Below, in pieces: positions 34,956 to 43,404 of a DNA stretch of 64,000 nucleotides. Positions within the stretch are counted from its first letter, which is position 1. Each line of letters opens with the position of its first letter. A program made the position numbers and the translations under genes. Source of the stretch: Opitutaceae bacterium (GTDB taxonomy: Bacteria > Verrucomicrobiota > Verrucomicrobiia > Opitutales > Opitutaceae). The DNA lies in the NCBI GenBank assembly GCA_003151495.1, contig PLXR01000163.1:1-64000 (forward strand). The letters are read 5' to 3'. Under the pieces are notes generated by a model. It did no database searches. It saw nothing but the letters and a program-made list of their open reading frames with translations, and was not told where the DNA came from.

Positions 34956-37900
34956 ATGCCCCCGATGCGCATCTTCACGTCGCGCGACACCGGAGTCGCG
35001 ACGATGGCCTGGTCGGCGGCCCAGGATCACGCGGGGACCCTCTACTTCGGGTGCGACACGGTGGTGTCCTTCGACGGGGACCGATGGCGGACGGAGGGAA
35101 TGGGGCCGACCTACCTCGTACGGGGCCTCGACGTCGGCCCCAACGGCAGGATCTGGGCCGCGGGAGTGAACCAGATCGGCTGGTTCGATCCGGGGGCCCG
35201 GGGCCGGCCGGAATACCATTCCCTCATCGACCGCCTGCCCGGGGCCTCCGCGGACCTCGGCGACGTGTGGAGGGTCTACGCCCAGGGCAATGACAGCGCG
35301 GTCTTCGTGGCGCGGGGAAGGGTCCTGAGGTGGGACGGCAGGGCGTTCACGTCCTGGGACTACCCGGGCATGCACCTGGTGTGGTCGACGCGCACCGCGA
35401 AGGCCGTCTACGTGCACTATCCCCCGGCCGGCCTCCTGAGGATCGGCGCCGCGGGCCCGGCGGTCGCCCTCGGGGCGTCGGTCATCGGCCCTTCTGAGAT
35501 CCGCTGGCTTGACGACTCCCGCGAGGACTGGCTCCTGCTGACGGCGCAGGGCTTCAGGCGGGTCCACGGCTCGACCTGCCTGCCGTGCTACACGGAGGCG
35601 TCGGCCTTCGCGCGCGCCAACACGCCGACGTCGGTCGTGCGCCTGGCCAGCGGCGACCTCGCGATGGGCACGCTCCAGGGCGGGATCGCAGTGATCGACG
35701 GGTCGGGCGCGATCCTCCGGGTCTTCAACGTCGGGTCCGGGCTTCCCGCAAACCAGGTCTACTCCCTCTTCGTCGACCGCGACGGAGCGCTTTGGGCGAT
35801 GGGCCCGGCGAGCATCGTGCGGCTCGCCGTCGGTTCAGGCTCCTCCGTCTACAGCCAGCGGGGCGGATACCCCCCGGGGGGGTGCAGCTCCCTCGCCAGG
35901 TCAGGCGACTCGCTCCTCGCCATCTCGCACAGCGACATCCTTCGCCTCGCCTCGGATCCCGACTCGGGGGGCGCCGGCAGGTTCGAGCCCCTCGGGAACC
36001 GGAACAGCCGCTTCTACTGCCTGATGACGACGCCTGCCGGCGTCGTCGTGGGGCATTCCAACGGTCTCGGCCTCCTCTCCGATGGCGTCGTGAGCGCCCT
36101 GGTCGAAACCTGGGAGGCCGTGTTCCGCATGAACCCCTCGCTTTCCAGGCCCGGCAGCATCCTCGCCTCCCTGCACGACCGCATCCTCTCCGTCGATCCG
36201 GCCACGGGCGAATCCAGGGTCGCGGTCGACGGGCTTCCCGACTACGGCGACACCGTGGTCGACGAGGCCTCCGGCAGGATCTGGATCGGCACGCCCTCAA
36301 GGGGCCTCTTTGTCTCGGAGGGACCAGGCAAGGCGGCGGCTCCCGCGGGTCCCCGCTACGGCCCGTTGCCGACCGAGGGACCCGCCCTTGTCGCACGGGC
36401 CGGCGCCACGGTGGTGGTGCTCGCCGGCGGAACCGCGTTTGCCCTGCAGCCAAGCGGAGGGGTGTTCCAGGAGGTCGCCGGATTTCCACCGGGAAGTCCC
36501 CTGGCGGTCTCCAACCCGGACAGCCTTGGGGGGGTCTGGGCCGCGCTCGCACCCAACACCGGCGGGCGAACCCCGATGCTCGGCAGGATCGCGCCCGACG
36601 GGGCGGGGGCCACGTGGACGCCCCGGTCCGTGGAGGGCATCTCCAGCATCGGCTCCATGGTCTGCCTGCAGGTTGACCGCTCGCCGGGAGGCGACGTCCT
36701 GTGGATCGCGGGAACGGAGTCCCTCCTGCGCGCCGGGCCGGCGGCCGCCGCCGCGCACCCGCCGCCACGCAGGCCCGTCATCCGGGCATGGGTGAGGTCA
36801 GGCGGGAACCCGGGCGCGGTGGCGCCGGCCGGAGCCCTCCCCTACTCGACCCAGGGCATCCACGTCGAATTCAGCTCCCTCGACTACGGGATGCGCGAGT
36901 CCGAGCGGTTCCAGACGATGCTTGGCGGTGCCGAGGGCCAGTGGTCCCCGCCGACGGATTCCCCCGAGAGGGATTTCTCGGGGCTAAGGGAGGGGAGCTA
37001 TTCCTTCAGGGTCAGGCTTGCGACCGACTCCGGCGTGGCCGGCGAGTATGCGGAGCTTCGCTTTGAAATCGCGCCGCCGTGGTGGAGGCGGCCCGTGTCC
37101 CGTGCGGCGTTCGCCTCTGCCGCTGCGCTCGCGGTCCTGTGCCTCCTGCGGATCCGCACGAGGGCGCTAAGGCGACGGGCCGAGCTCCTGGAGAGGAGGG
37201 TCAGCCAGCGCACGGAGGAGCTCGAGAGGGCCAATGCGGCGAAGAGCGAGTTTGTCGCAAACATGAGCCACGAGATCCGGAACCCCATGGGGGGAATCCT
37301 GGCCTCCGCCCATGAGCTGTCCCTCGCCCCCCTGGGCCCCGAGCATCGCCAGGCCGTGGCCACCCTCCAGGGCTGCGCCACCTTCCTCGCGTCGCTCGTC
37401 GAGGACGTGCTCGACTTCGCGTCGGTCGAGGCGGGCGCCTACAGGGTGGCGCAGGCGCCCTTCAGCCCCGGGGAGGTCCTCGCCAGCGTGGTCGAGATGC
37501 TCCGCTCCAAGGCCGGCGGCACCCGGATGGACGTGGCCCTCGATCCCTCGCTCCCGGCGCTCGTCGTCGGCGATGCAGCCCGGATCCGGCAGGTGCTGCT
37601 CAACTTCGCGGCGAACGCCGTTAAGTTCGGCGGAGGGGCCGTCCGCCTCTCCGCGGGCGCGAAGGGCGGCCAGGTCGTGTTCTCGGTCGAGGACAACGGC
37701 GAGGGCATACCCCTGGACGAACAGAGGAACCTGTTCGTGAGGTTCTCGCGCCTGAAATCGGCGCGCAGCTCGGCTATACCCGGCACCGGGCTCGGGCTTG
37801 CGGTCAGCCGTGTCCTTGCCGAGCGGATGGGCGGGACGGTCGGGTACTCAACGGCGCCCGGGCTCGGCTCCACGTTTCACCTGAGGATTCCCCTGGTCGA

Positions 37901-38705
37901 GGGCGCGGTGGCCGCCCCGGGGGCCCAGGGGATGGACGCGCGCGGCGAAAGGGCGCTGGTGGTCGAGGACATAGCGTACAACGCGCGGGCCCTGGGCGCG
38001 ATGCTCACAGACCTCGGGTTCGAGGTGGAGTTCGCCGAGGACGGACCCACCGCCCTCGCGCGCCTCTCGTCGGCCCCCTACCGCGCCGTCTTCCTCGACT
38101 GCGATATCCCGGGAATCGACGGGGCCGAGGTGGCCCGCCGCTTCAGGGCGTCGGAACCCCCGGGCAGGCGAACCCTCATCCTCGCCACGACGGCCCATTC
38201 GGCGGCGACCGTCCTGGAAAGATGCCTGGCCTCCGGCATGGACGCCTGCATGACCAAGCCCATAACCCACGAGAAGCTCCGGGAGGCCCTGGGGCGCCGG
38301 CACGGGGCCCAGGCAGGTGATGCGGCAGGCGCAGGGTGCGATCCCCCGGGGCTTGACCTGCGCCTTGTCCTCGGGCCCGCGGGCCCCTCGCCCCGCGAAA
38401 GGCAGCGGGAGCTTGCCCGGTTTGTCGCGGCGCTTGACGAGGCCGTGCTCCAGGTGGAGGGGTCCCGCTCTCTCCCGCGCGCCGCCGTTTCCTCGCGCGC
38501 CCACCGGGTGCTCTCGCTCGCCCGCATGGTGGGCGCCGGGGCGCTCGCGGGCACGGCGGCCGACCTGCAGGAGTACGCGGACGCCTACACCGACACAGAG
38601 CTCGCCGCTGAGATCGGCACGCTCTGCCGGAAGGCCTCCGAGCTCAGGGACGCCCTTTCGTCGGGCACCGGCCGGGACCCGCTCAATCCGGCTTCGGCTT
38701 CTTGA
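34956..38705 (+). CDS. giant hybrid two-component sensor kinase with beta-propeller sensor
   Basis: At least 1249 residues: a periplasmic two-component-type beta-propeller (to about 600), a YYY-like beta domain (about 625-710), membrane helix (about 716-733), HisKA with His772 in MSHEIRNPMGG, HATPase, a receiver with Asp1048 in FLDCDIPG, and a C-terminal Hpt-like helix with His1183. Such one-protein systems often sense polysaccharide products. The first in-frame ATG (34956) lies after an apparent signal peptide coded from about 34824, which has no in-frame ATG, GTG or TTG; see the finding. No DNA-binding output domain is present. Confidence 0.88.
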   Translation: MPPMRIFTSRDTGVATMAWSAAQDHAGTLYFGCDTVVSFDGDRWRTEGMGPTYLVRGLDVGPNGRIWAAGVNQIGWFDPGARGRPEYHSLIDRLPGASADLGDVWRVYAQGNDSAVFVARGRVLRWDGRAFTSWDYPGMHLVWSTRTAKAVYVHYPPAGLLRIGAAGPAVALGASVIGPSEIRWLDDSREDWLLLTAQGFRRVHGSTCLPCYTEASAFARANTPTSVVRLASGDLAMGTLQGGIAVIDGSGAILRVFNVGSGLPANQVYSLFVDRDGALWAMGPASIVRLAVGSGSSVYSQRGGYPPGGCSSLARSGDSLLAISHSDILRLASDPDSGGAGRFEPLGNRNSRFYCLMTTPAGVVVGHSNGLGLLSDGVVSALVETWEAVFRMNPSLSRPGSILASLHDRILSVDPATGESRVAVDGLPDYGDTVVDEASGRIWIGTPSRGLFVSEGPGKAAAPAGPRYGPLPTEGPALVARAGATVVVLAGGTAFALQPSGGVFQEVAGFPPGSPLAVSNPDSLGGVWAALAPNTGGRTPMLGRIAPDGAGATWTPRSVEGISSIGSMVCLQVDRSPGGDVLWIAGTESLLRAGPAAAAAHPPPRRPVIRAWVRSGGNPGAVAPAGALPYSTQGIHVEFSSLDYGMRESERFQTMLGGAEGQWSPPTDSPERDFSGLREGSYSFRVRLATDSGVAGEYAELRFEIAPPWWRRPVSRAAFASAAALAVLCLLRIRTRALRRRAELLERRVSQRTEELERANAAKSEFVANMSHEIRNPMGGILASAHELSLAPLGPEHRQAVATLQGCATFLASLVEDVLDFASVEAGAYRVAQAPFSPGEVLASVVEMLRSKAGGTRMDVALDPSLPALVVGDAARIRQVLLNFAANAVKFGGGAVRLSAGAKGGQVVFSVEDNGEGIPLDEQRNLFVRFSRLKSARSSAIPGTGLGLAVSRVLAERMGGTVGYSTAPGLGSTFHLRIPLVEGAVAAPGAQGMDARGERALVVEDIAYNARALGAMLTDLGFEVEFAEDGPTALARLSSAPYRAVFLDCDIPGIDGAEVARRFRASEPPGRRTLILATTAHSAATVLERCLASGMDACMTKPITHEKLREALGRRHGAQAGDAAGAGCDPPGLDLRLVLGPAGPSPRERQRELARFVAALDEAVLQVEGSRSLPRAAVSSRAHRVLSLARMVGAGALAGTAADLQEYADAYTDTELAAEIGTLCRKASELRDALSSGTGRDPLNPASAS

Positions 38706-39168
38706 ACTGCTTGTGCTCCTTCCGCTCGAAATCCTGCAGGTCCGCGAAGATCGCCGCGGCATCCTCGTTCTTCCCGGCGGCAAAGGCGTCCTGGAGCCTG
38801 GCGAGCCTGTCATCGAGTTCCTTGAGCCCCGCCTTGAAGTCCTCGACGAACTTCGCCCGCTGGTCCTGGGGGAGATCCTCCGCCTTCGCGGGCGTGAAAG
38901 CCGCGGCCTCCTTCGCGGCGTCGCGCATCGCGGCGACAAGCTGGAGGGACGACGCGTTCTGGGCCGGGTCCGAGATCTGCTTCTTGAGCTTCCTCACGGC
39001 CTTGCCGATCTTGTCCATGCGCGCCTCAAGGTCGGTCTTCTTCTCCTCGCCGGGAGCCGCCTTGCTTGCCGCCGGGGGAACGGGAACGGGCAATGAGTCC
39101 GCGCGGCAGAGGACGGGGGAGGCAATGGAGACTGCGAGGAGCCATGCGAGAAAGCGGGAATTCTTCAT
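38683..39168 (-). CDS. cytochrome b562-like periplasmic protein
   Basis: A 161-residue protein with a signal peptide (MKNSRFLAWLLAVSIASP) and a four-helix pattern resembling cytochrome b562. Helix 1 has RMDKIGKAVRKLKKQI, helix 2 AAMRDAAKEAAAFTP, helix 3 FVEDFKAGLKELDDRL, and helix 4 ends ERKEHKQFKK. Met51 and His152 occupy the positions of the heme ligands Met7 and His102 of E. coli b562. It may be a small electron carrier; some b562 relatives bind no heme. Its 3' end overlaps the converging hybrid kinase gene by 23 bases. Confidence 0.6.
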   Translation of the reverse strand: MKNSRFLAWLLAVSIASPVLCRADSLPVPVPPAASKAAPGEEKKTDLEARMDKIGKAVRKLKKQISDPAQNASSLQLVAAMRDAAKEAAAFTPAKAEDLPQDQRAKFVEDFKAGLKELDDRLARLQDAFAAGKNEDAAAIFADLQDFERKEHKQFKKPKPD

Positions 39169-39208
39169 GTTCGGGACCGTTGTTGCTTTGGGAGTGGTGA
39201 TGCTTGGA

Positions 39209-40006
39209 TCATCCGGCCGACGCGCCGGGCGGCAAATCGTTTCTCGCCCCCGGCTTTCGGCGCGCCTCGGCCCGCAGGCAGAGGTCGTGGATGAGGATGG
39301 CGGCAGCGGCGGACACGTTTAGGGATTCCACGAGGCCACTGCCGGGGATCGTCACGAAGCGGGTGCAGGCCTTCTCGACCGAGGGCGAGAGGCCATGCTC
39401 CTCGTTTCCCAGGACAAGCGCCCAGGTTCCTCCCCTGTTGTCGCGCGGAGCGCCCGCGGCCCCGCCGCGCGTCGCAGCGCCCACGACGTCGAATCCGGCG
39501 GTCGCTAGAGCGCGCAGGAAGGGCGGGATCGAGGGGGTGACGCAGATCTCCACCGCGTCCATGCCCCCCTCGGCGACGCGGTACGCCGCGGCGCCGGGGC
39601 GGGCCGACTCGGCCTCGCCGGAGATGACGATCCTCGGGACGCCGAAATAGGCCGCCGTGCGGACGATCGCCCCTAGGTTGTGCGCGTTGCCGATCCGGTC
39701 CAGCACGACGAGGTTCTCGTTCCGGCGGCACCAGACCGCGGCGTCCTCCGGGGTCGGGGCGGGCGGGGGCGTGTCCTCCACCACGGCGACGACCCCGCCG
39801 TGGTGCACGCTGCCGGCGATCTTCTCAAGCTCGGCCGGCTCGACGCACCGGTACACCTTCCTCGCCGCCGCCATGGCGCTGCACATCGGGCCGATCTTCT
39901 TCGACCTGGGGAGGTCGAAGAACAGCCGCACGATCGAGTCGGGGTCCCGTTGGAACCGGGCCCGGACGGCCGCAAGGCCGCAGATTGTGATTTCGGTGTC
40001 CTTCAT
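39209..40006 (-). CDS. TrmH/SpoU-family RNA 2'-O-methyltransferase
   Basis: A 265-residue SPOUT methyltransferase: N-terminal substrate-binding domain (1-80), then motif 1 LDRIGNAHNLGAIVRTA, motif 2 LVLGNEEHGLS and motif 3 IPGSGLVESLNVSAAAAIL, which form the SAM-binding knot. Members methylate ribose in 23S rRNA or tRNA; which site is not clear here. Its start overlaps the stop of the RlmM gene (ATGA), so two RNA-modification genes are coupled. Confidence 0.92.
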   Translation of the reverse strand: MKDTEITICGLAAVRARFQRDPDSIVRLFFDLPRSKKIGPMCSAMAAARKVYRCVEPAELEKIAGSVHHGGVVAVVEDTPPPAPTPEDAAVWCRRNENLVVLDRIGNAHNLGAIVRTAAYFGVPRIVISGEAESARPGAAAYRVAEGGMDAVEICVTPSIPPFLRALATAGFDVVGAATRGGAAGAPRDNRGGTWALVLGNEEHGLSPSVEKACTRFVTIPGSGLVESLNVSAAAAILIHDLCLRAEARRKPGARNDLPPGASAG

Positions 40007-41043
40007 CTCTTGACGCTCCCGGTCACGGTAAGCTCTTCCCTGTCGTGGTAAAGATGAACGATCCTGACCCCCGCACCGTGGACTGAGAAGGGCGAGGTTG
40101 CGGAGCGGAGGTCGGCGAGGAGCGCTATCGGGTCAACCCGGCCGAACTTGAGGTTGACGACGAAGCGCCTGCACCAGCCGCCCTCAAGCCAGGGGCGGAC
40201 GATCGACTGGACCACCTTGTGGGGATCCTCAAGCATGTCGCTGAAGAGCCAGTCGAATACGGCCTCCCTGCCCGGGCTGAAGCCGAACGCGTCGTCGTGG
40301 CGGTGGTCCACGAGCGGGTTGCCAAGCGCCCCCCCCTTCAGGGGCCCGTTGTCGACGGCCACGACCCGCGCGCCCCGCTTCGCGGCGCTGTAGCTCCAGC
40401 CGCCCGGCGCGGCGCCGAGGTCGCAGACCGACTCGCCGGGCGCCGGCTCCGCCCCGGCTATCGCGTAGGATTCCTCGATCTTCAGGTAGGAGCGCGACGG
40501 GGCGGAGTCGTCGTCGGCCATGCGGCACTGCCCGTTCATGTGCGCCGACCTGGCGACCTGGGCCGTCCCGAAGTCGGTGAACCATACGAAGAGCCCGCGC
40601 GCGGGGCCCAGGCGGGGCCGGTCGCCGGTCGCAAGCCTGGCGACCCGCCCAAGCCGCTTCTTGAGGAGCTGGTGAAATGCCGCCTCGACCGACGAGACCC
40701 GCCGGCCGAGCCCCGTCATGTCCTGGCTTCCAGCGAAGACGCAAGGCCAGCGCTCCTCGATCCTCTCGCCGCGGACCGCCTCCGCAAACTGCTCCATTAT
40801 CCGCTGCGCGATCTCGTTGACGCCCGAGCCCGAGACGGGCGCGGGCGCATCGAGGATCGCGTGGGGGAAGGCGGCGTCCCTGAGGCGCAGGCCGGGATCC
40901 GCCTCCCCTTCCGCGGCATCCCACCGGGCCAGCGCCCAGCCCGGGCCGCTCTCGCCAGCCGAAAGCCCAAGGCCCGCGATCTCCCGCGCTAGGAATCCCT
41001 CGTACCCGGATTGGCAGACCACGAGGGCCCCTTTGGATGGCAT
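40003..41043 (-). CDS. rlmM: RlmM-like 23S rRNA 2'-O-methyltransferase
   Basis: A 346-residue SAM-dependent methyltransferase. It has an N-terminal THUMP-like part, then the Rossmann core with DLGAAPGGWS. The K-D-K-E catalytic set appears in YLKIEES, FSDML, NLKFG and REELTV. This matches RlmM, which methylates the ribose of C2498 in E. coli 23S rRNA. Coupled with the TrmH-family gene. The start at 41043 has 33 bases to the dipeptide epimerase stop. Confidence 0.88.
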   Translation of the reverse strand: MPSKGALVVCQSGYEGFLAREIAGLGLSAGESGPGWALARWDAAEGEADPGLRLRDAAFPHAILDAPAPVSGSGVNEIAQRIMEQFAEAVRGERIEERWPCVFAGSQDMTGLGRRVSSVEAAFHQLLKKRLGRVARLATGDRPRLGPARGLFVWFTDFGTAQVARSAHMNGQCRMADDDSAPSRSYLKIEESYAIAGAEPAPGESVCDLGAAPGGWSYSAAKRGARVVAVDNGPLKGGALGNPLVDHRHDDAFGFSPGREAVFDWLFSDMLEDPHKVVQSIVRPWLEGGWCRRFVVNLKFGRVDPIALLADLRSATSPFSVHGAGVRIVHLYHDREELTVTGSVKR

Positions 41044-41076
41044 TTCCGCAGAGCTAATCCGAGCGGCGCGGGCCGT

Positions 41077-42183
41077 TCAAAGCAAAAGGTCTGCCGGAAG
41101 CACGCCGTGGCCGTGGCTGATGTGGGCGACCGAGATCCGGCTCCCCTCGAGGGTGTAGCCGCCCTGGAACGGGTTCTCGGCGAGGAAGAGGGGCGTGTCG
41201 AGGTCCGCGTGGGCGAACCCCCCGAGGCCGGCCGCGAAGCATGCCGAGGCGGTCATGGCCAGTATCGACTCGACGTTTCCCCCGATCATGAGGCCGATCC
41301 CGGCCTCCCGCGCCGCGCCCACGACCCCCAGGGCGCCGGAGATCCCGTCCTTCATCAGCTTTATGTTGACCACCTGCGCCGCGCCGGACCGGGCGACGCG
41401 GCGCAGGTCGCCGGCGGTCGCGACGCCCTCGTCGGCCGCGACCGTCCAGCCGGTCTCCTCTCCCAGGGCCCGCATTCCCTCAAGGTCGTCCCTCGGGAGC
41501 CATTGCTCCAGGAGGATCGGCTCGATCCCCCGTTCCCTGAGCCCGGCGACGAGCTCGCGGGCCTCGGCGCGCCCGAGCCGGGCGTTGCCGTCCAGAATCA
41601 AGGGCGACCCCGGGGCGGCCTCCATGATCGCGCAGATCCTCAGGAGGTCGGCGGAGGGACCTCCCGGGCCGCCCACCTTCGCCTTGATGGTGCGGATCCC
41701 CCGTCGGCGGATCGCGCGGGCCGCCGCCCGCGCCTCGTCGGGCGTGCCCGTGGTGACGGTCATGTCCGTCTCGAGCTCGGTCCCGGCCCCCCCGAAATGG
41801 CGCCAGAGCGAGGTCCCCGCGCTCCTTGCTACCGCGTCCAGCAGCGCCGTCTCGAGCGCGCAGAGCGCCGCCCCGCACGGAGGCGCGGCCCGGGCTCGGA
41901 ACTCGGCGCCGATCCCCTCCCAGTCCGAGGCGTCGCGCCCAGGAAGCCAGTTCGCCGCGGAGGAGAGGGACCCCAGGGTCCCGGGCTGCGTCTCACCGTT
42001 GTAGGCCGGAAAGGGAGCCGCCTCCCCGTGGCCGAGGGTCCCGTCGGCCAGCTCCACGCGAACGAGGGCGTTGGCCGCGACCTCAAGCGCACCGCCGGAG
42101 ATGCCGAACGGCGCCAGCAGTGGGATGTCCATCGCGGTGACGCGCACCGACCGGATCGTCGTGGGATGGAGTGCCGGGGCCAT
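41077..42183 (-). CDS. dipeptide epimerase (enolase superfamily)
   Basis: A 368-residue muconate-cycloisomerase-type protein: capping domain (1-120), barrel with TIKAKVGG (KxK catalytic lysine), metal ligands in LILDGNARL, LLEQWL and AADEGV, and NIKLMKDG with the second catalytic lysine. This arrangement is that of L-Ala-D/L-Glu epimerases, which convert the murein dipeptide. ATG 42183 was chosen because upstream sequence is antisense to the glycerate kinase gene. The nearby NamZ gene supports a cell-wall recycling role. Confidence 0.88.
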   Translation of the reverse strand: MAPALHPTTIRSVRVTAMDIPLLAPFGISGGALEVAANALVRVELADGTLGHGEAAPFPAYNGETQPGTLGSLSSAANWLPGRDASDWEGIGAEFRARAAPPCGAALCALETALLDAVARSAGTSLWRHFGGAGTELETDMTVTTGTPDEARAAARAIRRRGIRTIKAKVGGPGGPSADLLRICAIMEAAPGSPLILDGNARLGRAEARELVAGLRERGIEPILLEQWLPRDDLEGMRALGEETGWTVAADEGVATAGDLRRVARSGAAQVVNIKLMKDGISGALGVVGAAREAGIGLMIGGNVESILAMTASACFAAGLGGFAHADLDTPLFLAENPFQGGYTLEGSRISVAHISHGHGVLPADLLL

Positions 42184-42249
42184 GCCGCGAGGGTTTCCCC
42201 GTCGGGGATGAATTGCAAACCGACAGGGCGGAGGTCTAGCAATGGGCCG

Positions 42250-43404
42250 ATGCGAGTCCTGATTGCGTTCGACAAGTTCAAGGACTCCATCGGCGCCGCG
42301 CGGGCGTGCGAGGTCGCGGCAGGCGCGGTCGCCGCCGCAGGATGGGATGCGGACCCGTGCCCGCTCACGGACGGGGGCGAGGGTTTCATGGACATCCTTT
42401 CCCGTGCCGCGGGGGGCGAGAGGGTCGCCCGGCGGGTGACGGGCCCCCGCGGCGGCGTCGTCGAGGCGTCCTACGGATTGGTCCCGGCGGACAGGATACC
42501 CACGGGGGCGCGCGCCCTGATGGGGACGGCCGCCGGCTCCGGGGGCGCGATCGCCATCGTCGAGATGGCATCGGCCAGCGGGCTCTCCCTGCTCCCCCCC
42601 GGGATGCGGGACCCCATGCGGGCCTCCTCCTACGGGACGGGCGAGCTCATTCGCGCCGCGGCCGCGGGCGCCAGGGCGATACTGGTCGGGTTGGGCGGAA
42701 GCGCCACGCACGACCTCGGGCTCGGGGCCGCGGGGGCCCTCGGCGTCCGATTCATCGACTCGTCGGGCCGGTCGCTTGATCCCCTTGTTCCTGCGGACTG
42801 GGGCCGTCTCCACCGGATCGAGGGGGGTGTGGCGGAGGGCCTCCCTCCCCTCCTGATCGCGTGCGACGTCAGGAACCCCCTCCTCGGCCCGCACGGGGCG
42901 GTGGCGGTCTATGGCCGGCAGAAGGGCCTCAAACCCGAGGACGCCGCCGGCCTCGAGGCCGGGTCCGGCCGCGTCGCGGCCCTTGTCTGCGGCCACTTTG
43001 GCCGCCCCGCGGGGCTTGCCGCGACTCCCGGCGCGGGCGCTGCGGGGGGCACGGCCTTCGGTCTCATGGCGGCCGCCGGCGCCGCGCTTCTTCCCGGTTT
43101 TGACCTCGTCTCGGCGTGGCTCGATCTCGACGCCCGCCTTGCCGCGGCGGACGTCGTCTTCACCGGGGAGGGCCGGTTTGACGACTCATCCCTGAGCGGA
43201 AAGGGTCCGGGCGCCGTGGTGCGCCGCGCACTCTCGATGGGCAAGGAGGTCCACGTCTTCGCGGGGGCCGTCTCGATTGCGCGCCCCATCCCGGGGCTCT
43301 CGGCGCACGCCATCACCCCCGCGGGCATGGCGCTCCCCGAGGCGCTCGAACGCGCGCCGGGCCTTCTCGCCAATTCGGTCGGGCGCGCGCTCGCGGGGCG
43401 ATGA
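42250..43404 (+). CDS. glxK: glycerate kinase (type II, GlxK-like)
   Basis: Phosphorylates glycerate to 2-phosphoglycerate. The 384-residue protein starts MRVLIAFDKFKDSIGA and contains LTDGGEGFMDIL, IVEMASASGL, VGLGGSATHDLGLG and FTGEGRFDDSSLSGKGP, which are the marks of the GlxK/GarK family. Length is typical. ATG 42250 is the only good start. Its stop overlaps the NamZ-like gene start (ATGA). The 66 bases to the left separate it from the divergent dipeptide epimerase. Confidence 0.93.
   Translation: MRVLIAFDKFKDSIGAARACEVAAGAVAAAGWDADPCPLTDGGEGFMDILSRAAGGERVARRVTGPRGGVVEASYGLVPADRIPTGARALMGTAAGSGGAIAIVEMASASGLSLLPPGMRDPMRASSYGTGELIRAAAAGARAILVGLGGSATHDLGLGAAGALGVRFIDSSGRSLDPLVPADWGRLHRIEGGVAEGLPPLLIACDVRNPLLGPHGAVAVYGRQKGLKPEDAAGLEAGSGRVAALVCGHFGRPAGLAATPGAGAAGGTAFGLMAAAGAALLPGFDLVSAWLDLDARLAAADVVFTGEGRFDDSSLSGKGPGAVVRRALSMGKEVHVFAGAVSIARPIPGLSAHAITPAGMALPEALERAPGLLANSVGRALAGR

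Noticed and set aside
41077-42996. Extended start of the dipeptide epimerase
   Set aside because: The extra 271 codons are antisense to glxK and unlike any enolase-family N-terminus.
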